Below, piece by piece: positions 9,281 to 17,679 of a stretch of 64,000 nucleotides of DNA. A program made the position numbers and the translations under genes. Source of the DNA: Buddleja alternifolia (lineage: Eukaryota; Streptophyta; Magnoliopsida; Lamiales; Scrophulariaceae); NCBI GenBank assembly GCA_019426215.1, contig CM033400.1:27078568-27142567 (forward strand), read 5' to 3'. Each line of letters opens with the position of its first letter. The stretch's first letter is position 1. The notes under the pieces were generated by a model. It was given only the letters and a program-made list of their open reading frames with translations. It searched no databases and was not told the DNA's origin.

Positions 9281-10435
9281 TCATGGTGGATCATAAGGAG
9301 CAATGCCAACTTTGTATGGACGAGCCTTTTTGTGCTTTTTCCAGTTACGTAGAGGCTTTTCCTCTCCAACCTCTATCACACAACCTAAAAGAATTAGAAG
9401 TGAGCATAAGGTCTCATTCAAAAATACATAATTGAAATGTAAAGATGAAAGTTTAAGAGGAAGTGACGAAGAATCATCAATGGATGATTGCAACTCATAT
9501 GCGGTTGTCCCATACTCCCCTAGCCTTGGTTTTGACAACTCAAATGGTGGTTCATCCAAGTGATTTATATATCCTTTGATTTTCTCATTCTCGACCGTAG
9601 TATCACTTGGGTTCTCAAAGTATGCATCGAATGGATCACTAGAGTTGTAAACCTTGACTTCAACCTCCTCCACTCTATCTCTCTGGTTATTGATACAATT
9701 TTGTAAGAATTCGAGAGATATGGTGGTAGGCGACATTGGGTTCTTGAAGATTTCTAATGTTCTTCCTTGGCCATGTCTGGGAATGGTTTCAAAAATCTCT
9801 TTCTTCAATCGTGGGTGCTCAGGTGCTTTTACCTCAATTTTGATACACATGGTTTCTGGAGGTGGTTCTTCTTCAGTGATAGGGTGTAGACATTGCTGTT
9901 CTAAATCAAAACCTTGTTCAACTTCTATATTGAGGGATGCCTCATTCTCTTTGGTGCTACTCTCCATGGTGCAAGGCGTTCTCTCCTTCCATAAGTTGAC
10001 TGCTTGATTTACTAGTCTTGCCACTTCCTTTCTACGAGCTTCCGACTCCTTTCTACGAGCTTCTGACTCCTCGAAACTTGCTTCTGCCTCCTTTATGCTA
10101 GCTTGTACCCATACACTAAATTCATTTCCCAAGGCCTCAATTTTAGACCTCGTCTCTAGCTCCTGTTGATGAAAACTATCATGTTGTTGGTAAGGAAGGC
10201 TACCGGCATGGTCAAACCCCGATGAAAGTATCATTGCATCATTGTTGTAACTCCATGTTGAGCTTGGATGATTTATCCAACCGGGATGTATCATGTTATT
10301 TTGACATGTTGAGCTTGGGTGATTTATCCAACCGGTATTGTAGGTGGGCTCATAGGATTCCATTTGCATTGAGCTTGATGTGGTGATTGATGAATCCATA
10401 TCCTGACATGGCCATTGAAAGTTATAAGCACTCAT
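9281..10435 (-). CDS. ORF of non-autonomous element B (384 aa), degenerate gag/linker-like
   Basis: A single uninterrupted minus-strand frame starting with MSAYNFQWPCQDM about 90 bases inside the PBS, the usual place for a first retrotransposon ORF. The N-terminal third carries two imperfect copies of the module GWINHPSST. A charged, probably helical stretch follows (EASFEESEARRKESEARRKE). Near the C-terminus, LPLKLSSLHFNYVFLNETLC resembles the LPSHLKYVYLNDDETLP linker that precedes RT in element A. The ORF thus looks like what remains after the catalytic domains were deleted. It has no enzyme motif, and no retrotrans_gag signature is obvious. It is intact for 384 codons, so some selection or recency is possible. 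Confidence 0.65.
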   Translation of the reverse strand: MSAYNFQWPCQDMDSSITTSSSMQMESYEPTYNTGWINHPSSTCQNNMIHPGWINHPSSTWSYNNDAMILSSGFDHAGSLPYQQHDSFHQQELETRSKIEALGNEFSVWVQASIKEAEASFEESEARRKESEARRKEVARLVNQAVNLWKERTPCTMESSTKENEASLNIEVEQGFDLEQQCLHPITEEEPPPETMCIKIEVKAPEHPRLKKEIFETIPRHGQGRTLEIFKNPMSPTTISLEFLQNCINNQRDRVEEVEVKVYNSSDPFDAYFENPSDTTVENEKIKGYINHLDEPPFELSKPRLGEYGTTAYELQSSIDDSSSLPLKLSSLHFNYVFLNETLCSLLILLGCVIEVGEEKPLRNWKKHKKARPYKVGIAPYDPP

Positions 10436-10522
10436 ATCTTCAAGAACTAGAAATATACAAAATAAAAAATTGACTTAAGCTCAGAACGAATAAGAGAATC
10501 TCGATATTAGATACCATAGTTG

Positions 10523-10540
10523 TCCCCGGCAACGGCGCCA
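10523..10540 (-). other. Primer-binding site, tRNA-Asp (element B)
   Basis: The same 18 bases as the PBS of element A, six bases inside the LTR edge TGACACG at 10547. Minus-strand orientation. Confidence 0.9.
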
Positions 10541-11487
10541 AAAACTTGACACGACAAAATCCTAGCAAGAGAACTAGGTCGCGTAAGTAGTAAAGTGGAT
10601 TTCTAAGTCCGGGGTTATCGTATCCGCAGGGACAACTATAATCTAAGTACCAAGACTACTATATTACTCAATTCTAAGTTAAATCGGTCGATAGAAAGGT
10701 TGATTAACTAATTAATAAATACTAGAAAATAAACTAAGGCAACGTCACACCAAATAAAGGGAGGAAACAATAGAGAGAAGCGATCAAGGCACATGGTTCA
10801 ACCAATTATGCATTTCAATTGTGATTTAGGTTCTATTGGATTATTAGATTGATTTAGCTAAGGCAAAATTCCCTAACGTACGTACTACCCAATCTCTTGG
10901 CATAGCAACCCTACCCTTGGTAACGATTTCCTATATATCTCTATATGAAAACCCGATTAACGAGGATACATTTAAGGTCTAGGAATTCCCCACGTGAATG
11001 GAAAGCCACCTAAAGAAACCGAGTCTATCTCTAGTCGGTTTAACTATAGGGTATTCAATGTTTATATCTTCCCTAGGTTATTATCTCTCGATCTCTAACC
11101 TAGGCATTTTATCAAACACTTGGTGATCAAGCAAATGTAGCATTAAGATCAAATATTGAATACATAGCTAAAACCAAAATTAATCCAATAAACACCAACA
11201 AATCAACAATCAAAATAACATAAATGGCCTATCCATGGCCTCAATCAAACAAGTTTAGCTCATATTCATGTCAAAAGTGCAAATATAAATCATACAAGTC
11301 ATAGGAGATTTGAACAAATTCAAGAAACAAATATGTAAAAACTCCCTAATTCTTGTAGAGATGTGGATTCCTTGTTGAATTCTCCATGTTTTGGCCTTCA
11401 ATCTTCTCTTCTAAGCTCCCTCTCTCTCTATTTTCGTGTGGTTGCTGATATCCAAGGTGAGTTAGGGTAAAAAATGGCTAAAAGGGG

Positions 11488-11495
11488 TATTTATA
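11488..11495 (-). promoter_or_regulatory. TATA box of LTR B
   Basis: The minus strand reads TATAAATA, followed by ACCCC. It lies 18 bases downstream (transcript sense) of the nearest of four GC-rich palindromes, so it is the best candidate for the core promoter of element B. Confidence 0.65.
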
Positions 11496-11512
11496 GACCA
11501 ACCCGCTGCCTC

Positions 11513-11602
11513 GAACGCCGCGGCGTTCGCTTGTTGAACGCCGCGGCGTTGGCTACTGCATGTGAACGCCGCGGCGTTCGCTTGTTGAACGCCGCGGCGT
11601 TC
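11513..11602 (-). repeat. Four copies of a 16-bp palindrome, GAACGCCGCGGCGTTC
   Basis: Copies lie at 11513-11528, 11536-11551 (last base changed), 11564-11579 and 11587-11602. Copies 1-2 and 3-4 are separated by the same CGCTTGTT-type spacer, so the array is a doubled pair. Each copy is self-complementary and CpG-dense in an AT-rich LTR, directly upstream of the TATA box. Confidence 0.9.
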
Positions 11603-12140
11603 GTCCCCTGCTGCTCCAGCCAGTTTTCGTAAACTTCGCATAACTTTCTCTACCGATGTCGGAATTCACTGATTCAAGTTGCTGTAGAATCCTAAAACAA
11701 AGATCTACAACTCTCCAGAAGACACTAGGGCCGAAAGCAAACGTTAAAGATGACAAAATTGTCTCACAAGTCACTGAATGAGAAAACTCCATCGTAAGAC
11801 GTCTCTTCCGATGACGTTTTCACCTCCTTCCCTACATATCTGATCTTTGTCTTCAACATAAGAAATGTACCTTTGCCTCTTATCTTTCCATTGGTATAAG
11901 AAGTGTGTAATTTGGACATGGGTAGAGAAATCTATTCCATAAACTCTAGCACTGCGCAGACAGTTTGTATCTTTATGCATGATTTATCTTCAATTCTTGT
12001 TCTTTTCTCCAAATGATATGTTATTCTAGAAAATATGAGAAAACAAGGGTCCAAGCATCATATGTCATCAAATTATCATGAAAACAATCAAAACCAAGTC
12101 AATAAACGGGGGAAAACTAGTGTAAAAATAACATATATCA

Positions 12141-12279
12141 GTACGAAATCATACTAACTAGAATTCACTATCGATATCTACCGGACTGATGTCATAGAAA
12201 AGTTTCCAGAGGGAATTCATGCGCTATTTAGGCATTCCAAACCCTATTTTCTTCCGAGAACCTTCACAACTAGTGCTCT
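12141..12279. other. Junction between LTR B and an unidentified ORF
   Basis: A short non-coding stretch containing the stop and 3' flank of the ORF to its right. The expected 5-bp target duplication of element B (GTACG after 12140) was not matched elsewhere. Confidence 0.4.
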
Positions 12280-12648
12280 TCAAAATGGAGAAACCATTTC
12301 CTTAAGGTCTTCGGCCGATATTGTATAATCATCAACTACGTATTTGTCTCCCAAATTCGTTCCAAGTAGAGAGTCTAGATCATCGTCCTCCCCTTCCGTG
12401 TACAACGTTGGTTTTGTGATTTTCCGATTCCAAATCTCTCGTAGGGTATGTGACTCCCATGAATGTTTCATAGCACTGTCCACATCTGTGCCATGTAGTT
12501 CCCGCTGATTCCGCACCTCCAAAGGATTTGGAAGGTTATCCGTTCGTGGCAATGTAGTAGCTCTTACCGATTGCCATTTCAGTTTTTTGGTATTTTGGTC
12601 CGGGGTTACTGTTACTGGCTTTGGCCGATCTGTTTTCAACTCCTCCAT
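12280..12648 (-). CDS. Unidentified 122-aa ORF, possibly the 5' part of a LINE or a broken host gene
   Basis: The minus-strand frame begins MEELKTDRPKPVTVTPDQNT at 12648. It contains a WNRKITKPTLY segment and ends in an acidic tail (EGEDDDLDSLLG ... SAEDLKEMVSPF). I do not recognise the family. The purine/pyrimidine pattern upstream (two AAACCCTAACC-like repeats at 12680-12720 on the minus strand) looks like a 5' leader. LTR B lies only 140 bp downstream, so the locus may be truncated. A short-frame artefact remains possible. Confidence 0.35.
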   Translation of the reverse strand: MEELKTDRPKPVTVTPDQNTKKLKWQSVRATTLPRTDNLPNPLEVRNQRELHGTDVDSAMKHSWESHTLREIWNRKITKPTLYTEGEDDDLDSLLGTNLGDKYVVDDYTISAEDLKEMVSPF

Positions 12649-12939
12649 CTGGTCGGCAGGCCGGGTTCAGCGAGAAACCTTAGCAGGTTAGGGTTTTCCT
12701 AGCGTGGTTAGGGTTTCGCAGGCAGAGAGAGTTTTATTTTATTTTTTAGCGAAATATATTTTTACAATACTACTTTTGAATAACAAAACCGAAGACCATG
12801 TTTGGATTATCTTTTTTTCTCTTTTTTCTTCTGATGTTTTTAAATTTCTTTCCAAAATTGATAGGAATTTGGGGAGCCAAATTAGAAGAATTAGGACAGA
12901 GTGATACAGATGACTCAATGGCACGACATTAAATGATGA
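12649..12939. other. Intergenic, no gene
   Basis: AT-rich sequence with poly-T runs and short open frames lacking protein-like content. Nothing recognisable apart from the AAACCCTAA-like motifs near its left end. Confidence 0.5.
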
Positions 12940-13355
12940 GGGTCGCAATGTCTAGCACAATTGAAGGTGGTCGTCATGGTGACGAGCAGAAGAAAGGTTA
13001 TGATCGGTATGCTCTTTCATCAACGTCGCGTCGATGAGGTCACAGGACAACGCACGTCGTGGTGCTCTCAGAGTTACCTTGTAGCATTGCGCCTCGAATG
13101 GAAAAGATTATTTTGGAAATTTATCTATTTTGTTTTCAACTTAAAATAATTCTCTAATTCTTTGTTTTCCAAGTTCACCCCTATAAATATGAGAACTCAT
13201 ATTGTAAAATGTATTATTTCAAAATTCAAATACTTATAAAAGGTCTCTAGTGTGGTCGTCGAAGTATGCATTATTGGTGAGACCACGTAAATCTTGTATA
13301 ATTTATTTACTTGTTTTCGCTTTTACAAATTCTTTTGCATGATCAATTCCTAACA
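12940..13355 (+). mobile_element. Copia LTR remnant (+), ending at a decayed primer-binding site
   Basis: The 3' part reads like a Tnt1-type LTR: a TATAAATA box at 13182-13189, the block CCACGTAAATCTTG, and an end ...CAATTCCTAACA at 13355. After it, ACTAGCAACAGAGT resembles a mutated tRNA-Met PBS (TTGGTATCAGAGC). The left boundary is uncertain. A gag remnant in the same orientation follows. Confidence 0.5.
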
Positions 13356-13399
13356 ACTAGCAACAGAGTATATGTTATTAAGATATATGGGATTCGAGG

Positions 13400-13827
13400 C
13401 GTTAGAAGAGGGTAATGTTAAAGCCCACATTTTCGATGCGAAAGATTTGGCTTCTCACACATGCAAATGAAGGACTATTTCTACTAAACGAAGCTTTACG
13501 AAGAAGATGAGTGGGTGTTGTTAAATCCAACATTTTTGATGCAAAAGATTTGGCTTCTCACGCATGCAAATGGAGGACTATTTCTACTTGATGAGGCTTT
13601 ACAAAGATGATGCTTGGGTGTTGTAGGATCGACAATCCCTTGGTGTGACAAGAACAAACAAAGTGTGGAGTTTGATGAAAACTTTAGGGTTTTGATCTTA
13701 TTATCATTAGTATCTGAGAGTTGGAAGCAACTACGTATTGCTGCAATCAGTTCATCTAGTTAAAAGAAGTTGAAGTTTCATGAGATTCGGGACTTGATTA
13801 TAAGTGAGGATATTTGTTGGAGGAAAT
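13400..13827 (+). pseudogene. Copia gag (UBN2-type) remnant
   Basis: The plus strand, read across frames, gives weak but ordered matches to copia gag. There is a start resembling FDGKDF...WKxxMEDYL, a segment ENFRVLILLSLVSESWKQLR (compare ...RALLILCSLPESWxxL in Tnt1 gag), and KLKFHEIRDLIISEDICWRK (compare the LKFDDVRDLILSEEIRRKE type). Stops and frameshifts are present. The N-terminal part is tandemly duplicated. It is cut at 13828 by a minus-strand copia LTR. Confidence 0.6.
13418..13624 (+). repeat. Tandem duplication of ~104 bp inside the gag remnant
   Basis: Two adjacent units share GATTTGGCTTCTCAC and GGACTATTTCTACT and end in TGGGTGTTGT. They differ by scattered substitutions and a small deletion, so the duplication is old. 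Confidence 0.8.
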
Positions 13828-14115
13828 TGATAGGAATTAATGTGCATAAACAAAGTAAAGTAATTAAAAAAGCAAGAAAAATAGACATAATATTTACGTG
13901 GTTTGGCCAAAAATGTCTACGTCCACGGTCTACACTAGAGGTTTTATTGGTCGAGCTCCTTCACGTTTAGGCATGAAGTAGCATCCAAATTTTAAATCCA
14001 TCTGCTTCGCAAGTCCAAACATCGCCCAAACCCACGTTCGGGGGAGACCTTTGTTACTTCAATTTTTGGTCTTCGTTTTTTCGACTCTCTCTCAATCAGT
14101 TTACATGCCCCATCA
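13828..14115 (-). mobile_element. Short copia 3' LTR (about 288 bp)
   Basis: Minus-strand start TGATGGGGC at 14115 lies directly after a copia PPT (14128-14116). The end ...CCTATCA at 13828 mirrors it as a short inverted repeat. The block TTTACGTGGTTTGGCC is characteristic of Tnt1/Tork-type LTRs. No matching 5' LTR was found to the right of the pol remnant. Confidence 0.6.
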
Positions 14116-14128
14116 ATCTCCCACTTGG
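14116..14128 (-). other. Copia polypurine tract
   Basis: Minus strand CCAAGTGGGAGAT directly upstream of TTGATGG. CCAAGTGGGAGATTG is the standard PPT motif of plant Tnt1-like elements. Confidence 0.75.
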
Positions 14129-14206
14129 AGACTAATCACCTTAACTATTAATATACTTCTCACCATTCTGGTGAAAGTATCCTCTAGTGCAGACAAGCTT
14201 CATTCA

Positions 14207-16620
14207 TCACAGAAACTCGAGGCCAACTAAGGCCATACAAAACCTCAGTTTCTCGGTGGTAACTCCCTTAGTTAGCATATCCGTCGAATTCTTTGAACCT
14301 AGCACCTTCTTCAACTCTAAAGTCCCTTCATCTATCATCTCTTGGATATGAAAATACTTCAATTGAATATGCTTAGTCCTCGAATGAAACACCGGATTCT
14401 TTGCTAAACAAATGGCACTTTGACTATCACTATAAAGTGCACAATCTCGTTGCTCCTTGTCAATATCCCTCAGAAAGGTCTTCAACCAAACCATCTCTTT
14501 ACCCACTTTTGAAATAGCAATATACTCGGCTTCGGTTGTGGAGAGTGCTACACACTTTTGTAGCCTTGACGTCCAACTTATTGCAGTGCCACCCAAAGTG
14601 TAAATGTACCTCGGTGTACTCTACCGACCATCTTGATCACCACCTAAATCAACATCCACAAAATCTTCTAAAGTGACACTACTCCTAGAAAAAACCAAAC
14701 ACATACTCGATGTGCCTCACAAATATCGAAGTAGCCACTTTACTGCTTCCTAATGCTTCATACCCGGATTAGCCATTTATCGGCTCACAATTCCCACTGG
14801 TTGAGCTATATCCAGCTTTGTAGACACTATTACATACATCAAACTCCCAATGGCAGAGGCATAGGGAACTTTTGCCATTTGTACTTGCTCCTCCTCAGTC
14901 TTAGGCGATTGTTCCTTACTCAACTTGAAAGGACTCCCCAAAGGAGTACTTCTAAACTTTGCATTTGTGATTGCAAATCTAGCAAATACTTTCTCTATGT
15001 ACTTCTCTTGAGTCAACTTGAGACTCCCACTCGACCTATCTCGACTAATCCTCATCCCTAGGATTGCATTTGTTGTCCATAGTCTTTCATTTCAAATTCA
15101 GTCGATAGTTGCGTCTTCAGTTTATCGATCTCCCTCATGTTAGATCCCAACTACTAACATATTGTCCACATAAAGCAACAAAATAATTTAACAATATCTA
15201 AAATTCTTAAAATAGCAACAATGATCCATTTGACACCTAGTAAATCCACTACTAGTCATGAAAGTGTCAATTCTTATACCATCGCCTCAGAGCTTGCTTA
15301 AGACCATACAAGTTTTTTTCTAGCTTGCATACCAAGGTTTTCTTTTTCATTCTCTAGAAAACCCTCCGGTTGAACCATATAAATATCCTCCTCCAAATCC
15401 CCATGAAAGAATGCGGTTTTCACATCTAATTGTTCAAGATATAGGTCCTCTGTGGCAACAATACTCAACATCATTCTAATGATAGTCCACTTGACAACTG
15501 GAACCCATTAACTACCAACCTCGCCTTGTACCTTTTATTACCATCTGTCTCATCTTTAACCTGAAAAACCTACTTGTTCTGCAAAGCTCGTTTTTCCTCT
15601 GGCAGCTCAGTCAACCTCCAAGTTCTATATCTCTCAAGCAAGCTGATCTCATCCTTCATGGCTAGCTCCAACTTGAGAGAATCTCCTACACTCATCGCCT
15701 CGTATATAACTCGGGTTTACCTAAATCTGTCAAAAGTAAATAGTGTAAGGAAGGAGAATACCTCATGTTTGGTTTAAGAATTCTGCTCGATCTCCTCAAG
15801 GTTGGTTGAGGAGTCTCCGGTTCTTCCTCCATTCTATTTTTAGTCCCGTTTCCAACAACCTTCACTAGAGTGATATCCTCCAATATGGCTTTTGGGTTCT
15901 CATTATCCTCAGCATCAACCCCAAGTCTATCTTTTTAAAGAACCTTCTTATTGAAAGTGACATCTTTATGCCTTATGACTTTGTTGTTTTGGTAATCCAG
16001 AACCGATAGCCAAAACTCTCTCCTCCATAACCGATAAAGAAGCACTTATGTGCTTTAGGATCCAACGTGTCCCTGTCATCAGAACTATGCAAGACATAAG
16101 ATAAACAAACAAACAAAAAATAAATGCAATAAAGTTACCTCCTTTCCAGACCAAACCTCCTCCGGAATTTTGAAGTCCAACGAGACTGAAGGTCCCCGGT
16201 TGATGAGGTAAGTTGTCGTGCTCATTGCACTAGCCCAAAATGCCTTTGACAACGGGAATAAAGTCCCATGCTCCTAGATCGTTCATTCAAAGTCCTATTC
16301 ATCCGCTCTGCTATCCCATTCTACCGCGGAGTCCCCGGAATGATCTTGATCCCATTCTCAACACAATAACCTTTGAATTTTTGGCTATTATACTCCCTGC
16401 CATTATTCGACCTCAAACTCTTCATTCTCATTCTCAACTTCCGCCTTCCACTTCTTAAAGGTACCAAAAACATCAGACTTATTTTTCAGAAAATAGACCC
16501 ATACCTTTCTAGTGGAATCATCTATGAAGGTGACATAGTATCTCGAACCTCCAAGCGACTGTACAGGTGCAGTACATCAATGTGCACTAATTCACTATTT
16601 CAATTAAAATCATTCTAATC
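14207..16620 (-). pseudogene. Ty1/copia pol remnant: integrase, reverse transcriptase, RNase H
   Basis: A minus-strand copia pol broken by stops and frameshifts. From 16620 leftward: the integrase C-terminal part (YLINRGPSVSLDFKIPEEVW near 16150-16210); the linker with RRSSRILKPNMRYSPS (15692-15883); RT with LDVKTAFFHGDLEEDIYM and QPEGFLENE (15360-15470), KNLYGLKQALRRW (15270-15330) and a degenerate catalytic box YVDNM instead of YVDDM (near 15160); the RT end KLTQEKYIEKVFARF and GSLMYVIVSTKLDIA (14777-15055); and RNase H with SWTSRLQKCVALSTTEAEYIA, LYSDSQSAICLAKNPVFHSR and DMLTKGVTTEKL (14207-14596). The second catalytic Asp of RT is lost. It cannot encode a working polyprotein. Confidence 0.9.
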
Positions 16621-17667
16621 CAACTAGATGACTTAGATGTACGAAATTAAGAATTAAGTGCATCTACCTTTAATTAAAATAATATGAACACATAAAATAT
16701 GGAATTCTATATTTTATTTTATTATGATTTAAAGCCATCAAAAATTGAAAATACTTTTATTTGATCAAAGAATTAATTATTAATCTCTAAGAAAAATAAT
16801 TTATATTCCTTATTCAAAATGAAGTAATTTTCAAGTTGAGGAAAAAAATAATAATATTTAATCCATAAATCAATTATTAATCTCCAAAAAAAATAATTCG
16901 AGCCCAATGAGATTAATTGGAATATAATATTTAATTAGTTCTAATTAAATATTATATTCCAATTAATCTCATTGGGCTCGATTTCATCAAACCCAAGTCA
17001 CCATCCTTTTGGTCCATTTGGATTCAATTTAATTGAGCTCAAAATAATTAATTAGAACAACATTCACATTTATTAATTTCTTATTGGGCTAAATTTAATT
17101 TAAGTCCAAATCACCAATCAAATTGGCCCATTTAGATTTAACTAGATTAAGTCCAAACTAATTGACAAATCGAAATTAGATAATTTTCAATTGGACTTGA
17201 TTTAAATTATTTGGGTCATCATTCTTTTGATCCACTCAATTAATTAAAATCACCCAAAATTCAAAAATCAATTTCGACCCAAACATAGCCCGCTTTACAA
17301 CCCGAATCCATGACCCGGATCAACGAATTGGGTATCCAAACCTACGACCCATGGGGCCATGGTCACGACCCGACGCGCTGTGACTGGGGCAGGGCCAAAC
17401 GGCCAGGCTGCGCTAAACAGCGCGTGAACAGTGCGCGCACAGCTACGTGCGTTTTTCTCGGGGCTTTCGAGCCCCCGTTTTTCCTTAATATTTTTCGATT
17501 TCCAATACCATCAAATATCCCCAGATTTACAATAACTAAAAATCAAAAACTAGGCAAAAAACCATAAAACACAGATTTAAGAAAAACATACAAACATGCT
17601 TCAAAAACACATAACATGCAATTCTTAAATCACGTAAACAAGATCAAATATGCAAATCAGAGATTGA
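16621..17667. other. Copia leader-like AT-rich region with repeated TTGGGCT/CCCAA motifs
   Basis: No coding content except a GC-richer patch (17310-17470) with no recognisable domain. The region repeats TCATTGGGCTCG, CTTATTGGGCTAAATTTAATT and AAATTGGCCCATTTAGATT, with the spacing usual in plant copia leaders or LTRs. It contains the long perfect palindrome at 16898-16981 and two copies of CAATTATTAATCTC near 16780 and 16880. Confidence 0.55.
16898..16981. repeat. Perfect 40-bp inverted repeat with a 4-nt loop
   Basis: Arms 16898-16937 and 16942-16981 are fully complementary around loop GTTC. The arms begin TCGAGCCCAATGAGATTAAT and end with an ATTTAATTA core. A perfect cruciform of this size in a region where everything else has decayed is notable. 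Confidence 0.95.
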
Positions 17668-17678
17668 CTCTGATACCA
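17668..17678 (-). other. Copia primer-binding site (initiator tRNA-Met type)
   Basis: The plus strand CTCTGATACCA is the complement of TGGTATCAGAG, the standard copia PBS, on the minus strand one base after the LTR end CCCAACA. Confidence 0.85.
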
Positions 17679-17679
17679 C

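Larger units (their letters stand above)
8230..12140 (-). mobile_element. Non-autonomous Athila-like retrotransposon B
   Basis: Minus-strand order: LTR (12140 to 10547), tRNA-Asp PBS (10540-10523), one ORF (10435-9281), then a PPT-like block. No protease, RT or integrase is present, so it would depend on another element. The matching 3' LTR was not found, and the region it should occupy is joined to the LTR-A-type fragment at 8229. The left boundary given is therefore only the visible junction. Confidence 0.65.
10547..12140 (-). mobile_element. LTR of element B (about 1594 bp)
   Basis: The left edge is TGACACG beside the PBS. The right edge is ...CATATATCA (minus start TGATATATGTTA), chosen because it lines up with the end of LTR A (GTAAAAATG...TTATCA). 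A TATA box (TATAAATA, 11495-11488 on the minus strand) sits next to a remarkable palindrome array (11513-11602). LTRs A and B share several short blocks but are clearly different families. Confidence 0.7.

Noticed and set aside
17310..17567. 85-codon frame in a GC-richer patch of the copia leader
   Set aside because: No recognisable domain; it lies in a non-coding leader just before the primer-binding site.
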